Part shown: positions 43,238-51,635 of the stretch, piece by piece
How positions within the stretch are numbered: position 1 is the first letter of the stretch
How the letters are laid out: each line of letters starts with the position of its first letter
DNA from: Trichocoleus sp. FACHB-40
GTDB taxonomy: Bacteria > Cyanobacteriota > Cyanobacteriia > Cyanobacteriales > FACHB-T130
Assembly: GCF_014695915.1 (NCBI RefSeq)
Contig: NZ_JACJPF010000107.1
Span: forward strand, 1-64,000
Length of the DNA stretch: 64,000 nt
Reading direction: 5' to 3'
Notes under the pieces: generated by a model
The model's input: the letters and a program-made list of their open reading frames with translations, nothing else
Databases searched by the model: none
What the model was told of the DNA's origin: nothing
Position numbers and translations under genes: made by a program

Positions 43238-44164
43238 ATGGAATACGGAATTGATATCGGGCATAATTGTTCTCCCGACACGGGAGCCAGAGGAATTAGA
43301 GTTGAAGATGTGATGACAATGGAGGTGGGGACTAGAGTTATATCCAAGTTAAAATCTCAGGGGCATCAAGTTGTAGAATGCAAGCCTAAAAGTGCGAGTA
43401 GTGTAGGCAATTCCCTATTGCAAAGATGCAATATAGCCAACGCTAATAGAGTGAACCTATTTGTATCTATTCACTTTAATGCTTTTAACCGTGTAGCTAA
43501 GGGAACGGAAGTATTTGCAGCCAGCGATACAGGCCGAAAGATTGCCCAGCCCATACTAGACAATATAGTTAAATTGGGATATTTCAACAGAGGCGTTAAA
43601 GATGGTTCGCACTTGTATGTAATAAAAAATACAAATATGCCCGCCATTCTGGTTGAGTGTTGTTTCTGCGACAACCAAGAAGATATGAATCGGTACAATC
43701 CAGAAGCTTTGGCGAATGCTATTGTCACCGGATTAACTGGAAAATCTCCAACGCCTCCCGCTCCAAACCCAGCTAAAGATAACGAGATAATCAAACTACA
43801 GCAAACCTTAAATAGGTTAAAAATAACCGATAGCAGTGGCAAAAAGTTGGTAGAAGATGGAACAATAGACCATGAAACTAGAGCAGCTACCCAAAAGTTT
43901 CAGTCCATTGTAGACATCACTGAAAATGGAATTGCCGGCCCTACTACGTGGATTGCACTTAATCAGATTCTTGCCAAGCCAATACTAAGAGCAAATCATG
44001 CTGGCGGTACAGCTGTAAAATACCTGCAATACCGCATAGGTGCAGAAACAGATGGCGTTTTTGGTCCGGGTACAGAGGCAGCAGTTGAGAGATTTCAAAA
44101 ACAAAATGGCTTAACTGCTGATGGCATTCTGGGGCCGCAAAGCTGGGTTAAATTAATAGGTTAA
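43238..44164 (+). CDS. N-acetylmuramoyl-L-alanine amidase with two PG-binding domains
   Basis: The protein has 308 aa. Amidase_3 domain at about 1-170: the first zinc His in YGIDIGHN, NLFVSIHFNAF with the second His, and the catalytic Glu in PAILVECCF. Two PG_binding_1 domains follow: about 185-245 (IKLQQTLNRLKI, GIAGPTTWIAL) and 255-307 (VKYLQYRIGAETDGVFGPGT, FQKQNGLTADGILGP). It has no signal peptide, so export is not explained. Phage-type endolysins share this layout, but no phage genes are close. It is followed by a second signal-less wall hydrolase. Confidence 0.85.
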   Translation: MEYGIDIGHNCSPDTGARGIRVEDVMTMEVGTRVISKLKSQGHQVVECKPKSASSVGNSLLQRCNIANANRVNLFVSIHFNAFNRVAKGTEVFAASDTGRKIAQPILDNIVKLGYFNRGVKDGSHLYVIKNTNMPAILVECCFCDNQEDMNRYNPEALANAIVTGLTGKSPTPPAPNPAKDNEIIKLQQTLNRLKITDSSGKKLVEDGTIDHETRAATQKFQSIVDITENGIAGPTTWIALNQILAKPILRANHAGGTAVKYLQYRIGAETDGVFGPGTEAAVERFQKQNGLTADGILGPQSWVKLIG

Positions 44165-44312
44165 AGCGGCGTACAACTTTACTGGGGTAATACCTCCCTT
44201 CTTTCAAGGGGTAGCTTAGAAAAAAGCGACTAACGTTTTGCCCCGCCAACCGCCCATAAATTGGGAGTTAAGGTATTGCCCACCCTACTACTGTTCAACT
44301 CAGGTAAAATCT

Positions 44313-45386
44313 ATGGCTTTCAATATCAGTGTTCTAAAATTGCCTACAATCAAAATTGGCTCTAATGGTTCAGCTGTTAGTGCTTGGCAGAGCTATTTGA
44401 AAGAAGCTGAATATCCGATTGGGACTGTTGATGGAGACTTTGGCAAAATAAGTGATACCGCTACCCGCAGCTATCAACAAAGAAATAATTTGCCCGTCAC
44501 TGGAGTTGTAGATAATACAACTTATACCAAAGCTTTGAGCGACGGGTTTATTTATAAAGTTCCAAATCTTACGGCGGCATTGTTGTTAGCTTACCTGCGC
44601 TTTGGTGATCCAGAGGTAAAAGATTTACAAAAGTCTTTGAATACTATCTTGGTTCCAGATTTGGGAGTAGACGGAGACTTCGGTGCCAGAAGTACGCAGG
44701 GCTTAGCTCAAGCTTACCTACAAAGAGATGTGCGCTTGCGTAGCGAATTAGAGGAGCTGCTTTCTGCAACTACTAAGCAGAAACTGGGAGCAGACTTTAC
44801 CGAAGCAATGGATATTCTCATCAACTATGCTAAAAGAATTAGATTTCGTTTGAGTGGACAACATTGGTATGACTTTTTTCCAACAAGCAAGTCTATTTCT
44901 GATTTAGCTTCTCCATTCCGCGAAAAGGTACTAGGATTTCAAAAAGCTTTAATCGACGCAGGCGCTCAAACAATTATCGCCGCCACTTATCGACCTCCAC
45001 AACGAGCTTATTTGATGCACTATGCTGCTAGAATTTCACGAGGAAGTATTAAGGCAGAGGATGTGCCGCGCTTTCCGGGAGTTGACATTCAATGGGTACA
45101 TTACACAAATGCGGTGTCGGTGAAAGCGGCAGAATTGATGGTAGATGCTTATGGGATTGGCGGTAATCCTGTTGCTCTCAAATCTCTTCATACTGAAAGG
45201 TTGGCGATTGATTGGAATATTACCTGGGATGGTATCCTAAAAATTAAAAGACGAGATGGAACCATCTTTAATATCAGCGCTCCTACTAACGGTGCCAGCA
45301 ATACTATTTTGCACAATGTTGGTGCTTCTTATGGTGTGTATAAGCTATTGAACGATCCTCCACATTGGTCATATAACGGTCGCTAA
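44313..45386 (+). CDS. Peptidoglycan-binding protein with M15-like peptidase domain
   Basis: The protein has 357 aa from ATG 44313 (CAGGTAAAATCT before it); a TTG at 44238 is in frame but has no ribosome site. Residues about 10-75 and 90-150 are PG_binding_1 repeats (SAVSAWQSYLKEAEYPIGTV, GDFGKISDTATRSYQQ). The C-terminal domain resembles D-Ala-D-Ala metallopeptidases: the motif SLHTERLAIDW supplies His and Asp zinc ligands, and NDPPHWSY the last His. The usual Gly in H-x-x-G-x-A-x-D is replaced by Arg, so activity should not be assumed. There is no signal peptide. A terminator follows at 45433. Confidence 0.78.
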   Translation: MAFNISVLKLPTIKIGSNGSAVSAWQSYLKEAEYPIGTVDGDFGKISDTATRSYQQRNNLPVTGVVDNTTYTKALSDGFIYKVPNLTAALLLAYLRFGDPEVKDLQKSLNTILVPDLGVDGDFGARSTQGLAQAYLQRDVRLRSELEELLSATTKQKLGADFTEAMDILINYAKRIRFRLSGQHWYDFFPTSKSISDLASPFREKVLGFQKALIDAGAQTIIAATYRPPQRAYLMHYAARISRGSIKAEDVPRFPGVDIQWVHYTNAVSVKAAELMVDAYGIGGNPVALKSLHTERLAIDWNITWDGILKIKRRDGTIFNISAPTNGASNTILHNVGASYGVYKLLNDPPHWSYNGR

Positions 45387-45432
45387 AAAGGCTCTCATGC
45401 GCTCCCCCTAATCGTGTTACAAAAGGGGCAGG

Positions 45433-45466
45433 AAAAAGGCAAAAATTAAGAAGTTTTTGCCTTTTT
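45433..45466 (+). terminator. Terminator after the M15-like gene
   Basis: AAAAAGGCAAAAA (45433-45445) pairs perfectly with TTTTTGCCTTTTT (45454-45466) across an 8-nt loop. The A/T flanks give it terminator character in both directions. Confidence 0.8.
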
Positions 45467-45577
45467 ACTTCTAGCGATCGCATTTACAAAAAATGTTTTA
45501 TCTGCTGTTGGGGTTGGCTACAATTATTCTTAACGAAAAGCAAAGACGTAATATATCCCATCCTACGCTCTCGTGCC

Positions 45578-46021
45578 ATGCAACCTCAAAGAATTAACCT
45601 TCGCTCAATCATCATCCGCAGTACAACGATAGCGCTGCTGGCGCTAGTGGCTGGGTGTGACTTACTGGAGCCACCCGTAGCATCACAAACTACGCCAAAC
45701 CAACCCGCCGCGCCTCCCATTTCAGCAGAGGTGGGTTTAGCCAAACATCTCAAAAAAATTGGAGCGAAATTTTACGGTGCTTACTGGTGTCCTCACTGCA
45801 CGGATCAAAAGCAAATGTTTGGTGAAGAAGCAGTGAAGCAAATAAACTATATTGAGTGCGATGCTGGCGGTAAAAATCCGCGCCCAGACCTCTGCAAAAA
45901 AGCTGAAATTGAAGGCTATCCCACCTGGGAAATTCAGGGAAAGCAATACACAGGTGTGCTGGCTTTGCAGAAACTTGCTGATATATCCGGGTATGAAGGC
46001 GATCGCAACTTCAAAAACTAA
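45578..46021 (+). CDS. Thioredoxin-fold lipoprotein
   Basis: The protein has 147 aa. Signal peptide with lipobox LVAGC (Cys27) indicates a lipoprotein at the plasma or thylakoid membrane surface. The domain carries CPHC (Cys71, Cys74) in FYGAYWCPHCTDQK, a DsbA-like rather than TrxA-like active site, plus conserved Cys in NYIECDAGG and DLCKKAEIEGYP. The pattern matches the thioredoxin-like tail found fused to VKOR in cyanobacteria (LTO1-type), here as a stand-alone protein. It may oxidise disulfides of exported proteins. Confidence 0.78.
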   Translation: MQPQRINLRSIIIRSTTIALLALVAGCDLLEPPVASQTTPNQPAAPPISAEVGLAKHLKKIGAKFYGAYWCPHCTDQKQMFGEEAVKQINYIECDAGGKNPRPDLCKKAEIEGYPTWEIQGKQYTGVLALQKLADISGYEGDRNFKN

Positions 46022-46045
46022 ACCCTATAACTCCCAGCATTTTTC

Positions 46046-46074
46046 CTCGTTCCCAGTCTCAGGCTGGAAACGAG
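46046..46074. repeat. Palindrome of the GTTCCCAG/CTGGAAAC family
   Basis: CTCGTTCCCAG (46046-46056) and CTGGAAACGAG (46064-46074) pair with one mismatch around CTCAGG. It is related to the palindrome at 17650 and lies between two convergent genes. Confidence 0.65.
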
Positions 46075-46102
46075 AAATGTTTCCTTTAACAATTAGCCAT
46101 TA

Positions 46103-47131
46103 TTATTTTGGCTGAACTTGAACTTGATACTGAGAAGGAATCTTTTCCACTCTTCCAGCTTGCGCTAAGGCTTGATAAATCGCAGCCGCAACCTCAGCTC
46201 TCGTAGCCGCCTGAGTTGGTTTTAGCAAGTTGGTTTTTGGGTAATTTACCACAAGACCGGATGCCGTAGCTGCTGCGACCCCTGGCTTGGCGTAATTAGG
46301 AATCTGCGGAGCATCTTGATAAGCCTGTAAAACTTGGGCAGGATTAGCCGGTGGTGCCAGCCCTAAGCCACTGGCAAGGGCAACGAAGACTTGCGCTTTG
46401 GGAATTTCTTGATTGGGGAGAAAGATATTATTTGGATACCCTTTTAAAAAACCCGTTGTAGCAGCTTGCTTAATCGCTGCGTTTGCCCACAATCCAGCTG
46501 GAACATCTTTAAAATTAGGTGCGTTTTGAGCTGATTGTTTGTTAAAAGCCTTCTGCAAAATTGCAGCAAATTCGGCTCTAGTTATCGGTCTATCCGGGCG
46601 AAAAGTGCGATCGGTAAAACCGGCGACGATGTTACGCTGAGCCATTGCCTGTATGTAAGGACGCGCCCAGTAATTAGCAGGAATATCGGTGAAGTTGAGC
46701 GCCCTCGCGGGGGGTGAAGCTGTGGGTGTTGGGGAGGGAGTCGCAGACACAGTTGAGGAAGGAGCTACGGCCACTGGGGCAGGAGCTACGACCACTGGGG
46801 CGGGAGCTAAGGGTATGGTTCTCGAAGCCGCTGTGGGGTCTACTGGTATCGGTACGACTGGGGTGAGGTTTCCCGAGGCTTCTGGCGTTGAGGGATCTAT
46901 GGCTTGGGGAAGGGGCGACTCTTGTGGCAATACGGGCGGTAGTGGGGCTGCTGGCGTGGGACTCGCAGTGGCGTTAGGAATCGGCAAGCCTGTCAGATTC
47001 AACCCTTCATCTTTTCTACCTATCACCCAAAAGAAAATCGCGCCAATGGCGGCAAAGGCTACAACAATGCCTATCAACTCATCAAAGCCTAGTTGAGAGG
47101 ATCTTGGATCGGGGGGCGGTGGATTCGTCAT
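46103..47131 (-). CDS. SLH-domain membrane-anchored protein
   Basis: The protein has 342 aa from ATG 47131, which follows GAAGGATGGCAA; a TTG seven codons upstream is less likely. A single transmembrane helix lies at about 18-38 (LIGIVVAFAAIGAIFFWV), followed by a Pro/Ala/Ser/Thr-rich linker to about 140. Three S-layer-homology units follow: FTDIPANYWARPYIQAMAQR, FKDVPAGLWANAAIKQAA and a weaker YQDAPQIPNYAKPGVAAA unit, each with later TRAEFAAI/TRAEVAAA elements. SLH domains in cyanobacteria tether the envelope layers. It is probably anchored in the plasma membrane. Confidence 0.85.
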   Translation of the reverse strand: MTNPPPPDPRSSQLGFDELIGIVVAFAAIGAIFFWVIGRKDEGLNLTGLPIPNATASPTPAAPLPPVLPQESPLPQAIDPSTPEASGNLTPVVPIPVDPTAASRTIPLAPAPVVVAPAPVAVAPSSTVSATPSPTPTASPPARALNFTDIPANYWARPYIQAMAQRNIVAGFTDRTFRPDRPITRAEFAAILQKAFNKQSAQNAPNFKDVPAGLWANAAIKQAATTGFLKGYPNNIFLPNQEIPKAQVFVALASGLGLAPPANPAQVLQAYQDAPQIPNYAKPGVAAATASGLVVNYPKTNLLKPTQAATRAEVAAAIYQALAQAGRVEKIPSQYQVQVQPK

Positions 47132-47218
47132 TTGCCATCCTTCATGCAGCAAATAGCTTATAACCCAAAGCGGTAAGCCTAGTCATCCTCCTAGAGTAAA
47201 ATTAAACATTTTGCATTT

Positions 47219-47818
47219 TTAATTTTTGACTTGACTACCGTGGCTGCGAGGATCGTCAGGGGTGGCTTTTGCTGGGGTGACGGGCGCTTCAAAGGCAGAT
47301 AGTTGCCCTGCTTGGGTATAAGGTAGGGGTAAGGCAGCAACTAAAGCTTCAATGTTTGCCTGCATAATGGGACGAGGCATTTCACCAAGGGTTTGAGCGA
47401 TCGCTTCCCCATTTTTCCCAAAATACACGAAATGCGGAATGCCATCGACTCGGTAGCGCAGCATCTCTGGCAACCACTTGTTATTATCCACGTTCAGCAT
47501 CACAAAGTTCACAGAGTCCGCGTACTCTTGTTTGAGTTCGCCCAAATCCTTTGCCATCGCCTGACAGCTAGTACACCAGTTGGCATAAAATTCCATTAGC
47601 GTCGGCTTACCATTACTCAAAGCCACTTCTAACGGTGCGGATGTTTGCGCCTGTGCGTCGAGGGAAACTGAACTTGTCTCGGTTCGCAGTCCGAAAAATA
47701 GGGCAACGGTGAGGATAATTGCTACCATTGCAATCAAGAAATTTCTGATGCGTTTCCCGCCGTCTGCTGGCGGCTGGGTTTGGGGAGTTACAGTTGTTTC
47801 AGGTGAATTCACAGGCAT
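47219..47818 (-). CDS. txlA: Membrane-anchored thioredoxin TxlA/HCF164 type
   Basis: The protein has 199 aa. One membrane helix lies at about 24-43 and the thioredoxin domain has WCTSCQ (Cys82, Cys85), FYANWC before it and the cis-Pro segment VDGIPHFVYFG. The plastid homolog HCF164 relays reducing power into the thylakoid lumen for cytochrome assembly. The Pro/Thr-rich N-terminus is cytosolic. It lies 87 bp after the SLH gene start on the same strand. Confidence 0.88.
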   Translation of the reverse strand: MPVNSPETTVTPQTQPPADGGKRIRNFLIAMVAIILTVALFFGLRTETSSVSLDAQAQTSAPLEVALSNGKPTLMEFYANWCTSCQAMAKDLGELKQEYADSVNFVMLNVDNNKWLPEMLRYRVDGIPHFVYFGKNGEAIAQTLGEMPRPIMQANIEALVAALPLPYTQAGQLSAFEAPVTPAKATPDDPRSHGSQVKN

Positions 47819-47869
47819 TGAAGATTTTGTTTACGATTTGTATATAAGCTTCCTTTAGTTTACTAAGGG

Positions 47870-47985
47870 GATTAGGAATTAGGGATTAGGGATTGGGGAT
47901 TGGGGATTGGAAGGACTCTTACCCAGTCCAAGAGTCCCCAGTTTTTAATCCCTAGCCCCCAGTCCCCAGTCCCCAGCCCATCCCC
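47870..47985. repeat. Heptad palindromic element upstream of the NIL-ferredoxin gene
   Basis: GGGGATT/GGGATTA units are followed by the spacer AAGGACTCTTACCCAGTCC and CCCCAGT/CCCTAGC units ending 4 bp before the GTG start of the downstream gene. The leader of that gene can therefore form a long hairpin. Confidence 0.85.
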
Positions 47986-47989
47986 TGCT

Positions 47990-48394
47990 GTGAAAAAACG
48001 AGTAACGCTGACTTTTCCGAAACGCGCAATACAAATGCCAGTGACTTATCGACTGGCTAAAGATTTTAATGTTGCGGCGAATATTATTCGCGCTCAGGTG
48101 GCACCGAATCAAATTGGTAAGCTGGTAGTGGAACTTTTGGGCGATATTGATGCGCTGGATGCGGCGATTGATTGGATGCGATCGCAAGATATCAGCGTTT
48201 CCTTTGCCAGTCGGGAGATTGTTATTGATGAAGATGTCTGCGTTGATTGCGGACTTTGTACTGGTGTTTGCCCTACGGAAGCCCTTACTTTAGATCCGCA
48301 GACATTCCGGCTAACGTTTATGCGATCGCGCTGCATTGTCTGCGAACAGTGTATTCCTACTTGTCCCGTTCAAGCAATTTCCACCAATCTTTAA
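47990..48394 (+). CDS. NIL-domain ferredoxin
   Basis: The protein has 134 aa from GTG 47990. An earlier in-frame ATG at 47900 would add 30 repeat-encoded residues (PSPQSPVPSPSP) and is unlikely. The NIL substrate-binding domain (about 5-75) is followed by two 4Fe-4S motifs CVDCGLCTGVCP and CIVCEQCIPTCP. NIL domains also occur in methionine ABC transporters. The protein is common in cyanobacteria and is suggested to work in sulfur assimilation, but its role is not established. A long heptad hairpin lies right upstream. Confidence 0.82.
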   Translation: MKKRVTLTFPKRAIQMPVTYRLAKDFNVAANIIRAQVAPNQIGKLVVELLGDIDALDAAIDWMRSQDISVSFASREIVIDEDVCVDCGLCTGVCPTEALTLDPQTFRLTFMRSRCIVCEQCIPTCPVQAISTNL

Positions 48395-48434
48395 TATCGA
48401 TTATTCACACCCTCCCCCATTTGAATACTTATGT

Positions 48435-49349
48435 TTATTCAAGGGGAATTGTGTATACCCATTCACGGTAATTATCGTCTCGATTTTCGGTAATTGCTGT
48501 CAGTTTCTCCCTAAGCTTTTCAGTTATGGGTCTAGTTGTTGATAACTCGTAGTTTTCAATTCTTTTTACTGGGGTTATCTTAGCAGCAGTCCCACTTAAA
48601 AACACTTCGTCAGCAATCAAAAGCTCAGATTTATCAACGGGCCTTTCTATAGTTTTAATTCCCATATCTTGAGCGATTGTAAGAATGCTCTCTCTAGTTA
48701 TGCCTTCTAAAATATCTTGTTCAACTCCAGGGGTAATTAGTTGCCCATTTCTCACAATAAAAATATTCATCCCCGAAGCTTCACAGACTTTGCCTTGAGA
48801 ATTCATTAAAATCCCTTCGTCAAAACCGGATTCTACAGCTTCAGTTTTGGCTAGAGAAGAAGTAATATAAGCTCCTGTAATTTTACCTTTCAGGGGAAAG
48901 CTGCGATCTTCTTGTCGATACCAAGAACTAATGCGACAGCTTACTCCTTCAGGAGACATATAATCTCCTAACTCTAATCCATAAACGAAAAACTGTTTTT
49001 CAATGTTATGAAGTCTGGGAGCAATACCTATATCTGAGGTGTAGATAAAAGGTCGAATATAAAAAGACTTACTTGGCTTATTAACTCGGACAAAATCGAC
49101 TATAGTATTTTCGATTTTATCCGCTGGCAAATCGTAGCAAAGAAACTTAGCACTCTGACTCAATCTTTGACAATGACGGTCTAATCTAAACAGCAAAATT
49201 TGTTGATGGTTTTGGGGATCGGGGATGCCGCGCAATCCTCCAAAGGCTCCGGTTCCATAATGCAAAGCATGGGTAGCGATGGAAATATTTGCCTCAGCAA
49301 AAGGCACAAATTTGTTTTGGAAGTAAGCAAAGGGTAAAGAATTAAGCAT
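48435..49349 (-). CDS. ilvE: Branched-chain amino acid aminotransferase
   Basis: The protein has 304 aa. It is a fold-type IV PLP enzyme that catalyses the last step of Val, Leu and Ile synthesis. The cofactor lysine is Lys156 in PLKGKITGAYITSS; the ALHYGTGAFGG start and the EASGMNIFIV and ILEGITRESIL segments are typical. It is alone on its strand; surE is divergent, 146 bp away. Codon use is more A/T-rich than in neighbours such as surE. Confidence 0.9.
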   Translation of the reverse strand: MLNSLPFAYFQNKFVPFAEANISIATHALHYGTGAFGGLRGIPDPQNHQQILLFRLDRHCQRLSQSAKFLCYDLPADKIENTIVDFVRVNKPSKSFYIRPFIYTSDIGIAPRLHNIEKQFFVYGLELGDYMSPEGVSCRISSWYRQEDRSFPLKGKITGAYITSSLAKTEAVESGFDEGILMNSQGKVCEASGMNIFIVRNGQLITPGVEQDILEGITRESILTIAQDMGIKTIERPVDKSELLIADEVFLSGTAAKITPVKRIENYELSTTRPITEKLREKLTAITENRDDNYREWVYTIPLE

Positions 49350-49495
49350 ACTAAAAGTATCTGGTGAGTGTTATCACTATAGAATAATCTTACAAAATTT
49401 AACTATAAATTACTTTGATAGCGCTTGAATTATTTTTATAGTTCTGATTTTAGTATGGCTTGGCAGAACACTACAACACTACTCTCCAAATATCT

Positions 49496-50173
49496 ATGAC
49501 GTTCATTATCACCAACGACGACGGAATAGACGCTCCTGGTATCCGAGCGCTGTACAAGGCGATGAATGGCAATGGCGTAATTGTTGCTCCCTGTGACCAT
49601 CTATCGGGTTGCGGTCATCAGGTGACGACGACTAGAGCGATTCATCTCAAGCGACGCTCTAATGTTGAATATGCGATCGCAGGCACTCCCGCTGATTGCG
49701 TTCGCATTGCCTTGTCACATTTATGTCCAAATGTCAAATTCGTACTTTCAGGCATCAATGCTGGAGGCAACTTGGGAGTTGACTCTTACATCTCAGGCAC
49801 CGTGGCAGCTGTGCGCGAAGCGGCGATGCACCGAGTTCCGGGAATTGCCGTTTCTCATTATCGCAAAGGGAAGCGGAATGTTGATTGGGATGTGGCGGCG
49901 CGTTGGACAGCTGGAGTTTTAGCAGACTTACTGACTCGTACCATTGAACCGGGAAGCTTTTGGAACGTCAATTTACCACATTTGGAACCAGGAGATCCCG
50001 ATCCAGAAGTGGTATTTTGCGAACCCTGTAAGCGACCGTTGCCAGTAAATTACCGAATTGAAGGTGATGATTTTTACTATGTAGGAGAATATCAAAAACG
50101 CGATCGCACTCCCGGAAGTGATGTTGATGTTTGTTTTTCGGGCAAAATTGCTGTCACTCAACTCAGACTGTAA
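49496..50173 (+). CDS. surE: 5'/3'-nucleotidase SurE
   Basis: The protein has 225 aa from ATG 49496; an earlier in-frame start at 49460 would add 12 residues absent from the family. Metal-binding NDDGIDAPG at residues 7-15, SGINAGGNLG near 91 and SGTVAAVREA are intact. The enzyme dephosphorylates nucleoside monophosphates, with a role in stress survival. It is followed by two small genes and a CSP41b-like gene in a probable operon. Confidence 0.9.
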   Translation: MTFIITNDDGIDAPGIRALYKAMNGNGVIVAPCDHLSGCGHQVTTTRAIHLKRRSNVEYAIAGTPADCVRIALSHLCPNVKFVLSGINAGGNLGVDSYISGTVAAVREAAMHRVPGIAVSHYRKGKRNVDWDVAARWTAGVLADLLTRTIEPGSFWNVNLPHLEPGDPDPEVVFCEPCKRPLPVNYRIEGDDFYYVGEYQKRDRTPGSDVDVCFSGKIAVTQLRL

Positions 50174-50207
50174 GATGAGTTTTGGCAAAAATTTAGAATA
50201 ACAACTT

Positions 50208-50393
50208 GTGGAACCATCAGAATTACAGTATCTAATTCTTAACGCTCTGGACACCTTAGAACTACTTAGCAATGCGGTGTATGATGAAGAAACAGGAATT
50301 TGGGTAATTGAAACACCAAGCTCTGTATTACCTTATGCCCGACTCCTGCAAAATGGCGATATTGTTCCTATGAGATGGAGATCGGAACTATGA
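50208..50393 (+). CDS. Small hypothetical protein (61 aa)
   Basis: The GTG at 50208 starts MEPSELQYLILNALDTLELL, a helical polar protein of 61 aa with no recognised family. Its TGA overlaps the ATG of the next gene (ATGA at 50390), which strongly suggests that both are translated. It is 34 bp after surE. Confidence 0.55.
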   Translation: MEPSELQYLILNALDTLELLSNAVYDEETGIWVIETPSSVLPYARLLQNGDIVPMRWRSEL

Positions 50394-50671
50394 AAGAACT
50401 GACTGAAGTCCAGAAACAAGAGTCCGAAAGATTAAAAGAACTTTTTGCCCGATCTCGGCAACGCTATCTAGATGCTGGGGGAGATCCTCGAAAGCGTCCA
50501 ATGGGCCGTAAAGGTGATGACTACTTAACAGATTCAGAGAGAAAAGAAATATTTGCGATTGCACGACGTGGCGTTCAAATCATTGGCGATGAAGTTCACT
50601 GCGAAGGACGTTCGTGGAAAATTTCAGACAAATTGGCAAAAAATGAGGATGGTGCAGAATGCGAATCTTAA
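50390..50671 (+). CDS. Small charged hypothetical protein (93 aa)
   Basis: The ATG at 50390 follows GGAGATCGGAACT and overlaps the previous stop. The product is hydrophilic and Lys/Glu/Arg-rich: KELTEVQKQESERLKELFAR, GDPRKRPMGRKGDDY. Its last 13 bases overlap the start of the CSP41b-like gene. No function is recognised. Confidence 0.6.
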   Translation: MKELTEVQKQESERLKELFARSRQRYLDAGGDPRKRPMGRKGDDYLTDSERKEIFAIARRGVQIIGDEVHCEGRSWKISDKLAKNEDGAECES

Positions 50672-51594
50672 TGATGGGTGGAACCCGGTTTATTGGGGTT
50701 TATCTAACAAAAATGCTGGTGGAACAAGGGCATGAAGTCGTACTTTTTAATCGCGGCAACAAGCCTGCACCAGTTGAAGGTCTAAAACAAATTCATGGCG
50801 ATCGCACTGATGCCTCGCAACTAAAAGAAAAATTATATTCAGAAAATTTTGACGCTATCTTTGATAACAACGGGCGGGAACTAAGCGACACCCAACCTTT
50901 AGCAGAAATATTTAAAGACCGGGTGCAGCATTTTGTCTACATGAGTTCTGCTGGTGTTTATCTGAAGTCAGACCAAATGCCTCATGTAGAAGGCGATGCT
51001 GTCGATCCAAAAAGTCGTCACAAGGGCAAGTTTGAAACAGAAGCTTACCTGATCCAACAGGGATTACCTGTTACATCTATTCGTCCTACATATATTTACG
51101 GGCCTCAGAACTATAACGATTTGGAAGCTTGGTTTTTCGATCGGATTGTGCGGAATCGCCCGATTCCAATTCCCGGAAATGGCTTGCATATCACCCAGTT
51201 TGGTCATGTGAAAGACTTAGCGGCGGCGATGGCAGCAGTTTTGGGGAAATCTCAGGCAGTCGGGCAGATTTATAATGTGTCAGGCGATCGCTATGTCACC
51301 TTTGATGGGTTAGCGCGTGCTTGTGCTATTGCTGCTGGGAAGTCAGACCAAGATTTGCAAATTGTCCATTACGACGCGAAAAAGTTTGATTTTGGGAAAC
51401 GCAAGGCTTTTCCTATGAGAACTCAGCATTTCTTCGCTTCAGTTGATAAAGCCAAAACTGAACTAGGTTGGCATCCAGAATATGACTTAATTTCTGGGCT
51501 GAAAGACTCGTTCTTAAATGATTATCTCGCCTCTGGTCGCGACCAAACTGAGGTAGATTTCTCAGTTGATGATGAGATTTTAAAAGCAGCCTGA
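50659..51594 (+). CDS. CSP41b-like NAD-dependent epimerase family protein
   Basis: The protein has 311 aa. It begins with MRILMMGGTRFIG, a GGTRFIG variant of the Rossmann GxxGxxG. The atypical SDR features YMSSAGVYLKSDQ and IRPTYIYGPQNY follow, with FGHVKDLA and the C-terminal domain YHAKKFDFG-like. Plant CSP41b, the closest family I know, is an RNA-binding protein tied to plastid rRNA and transcripts; the cyanobacterial form may act likewise. The start overlaps the preceding small gene by 13 bp. Confidence 0.82.
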   Translation: MRILMMGGTRFIGVYLTKMLVEQGHEVVLFNRGNKPAPVEGLKQIHGDRTDASQLKEKLYSENFDAIFDNNGRELSDTQPLAEIFKDRVQHFVYMSSAGVYLKSDQMPHVEGDAVDPKSRHKGKFETEAYLIQQGLPVTSIRPTYIYGPQNYNDLEAWFFDRIVRNRPIPIPGNGLHITQFGHVKDLAAAMAAVLGKSQAVGQIYNVSGDRYVTFDGLARACAIAAGKSDQDLQIVHYDAKKFDFGKRKAFPMRTQHFFASVDKAKTELGWHPEYDLISGLKDSFLNDYLASGRDQTEVDFSVDDEILKAA

Positions 51595-51635
51595 TTTAAT
51601 TCTCGTTCCTGGGCTGTGGCCTGGGAATGAGAACC

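Noticed and set aside
47900-47989. Longer start of the NIL-ferredoxin in the heptad element
   Set aside because: The extra residues are entirely repeat-encoded; GTG 47990 starts right at the conserved domain.
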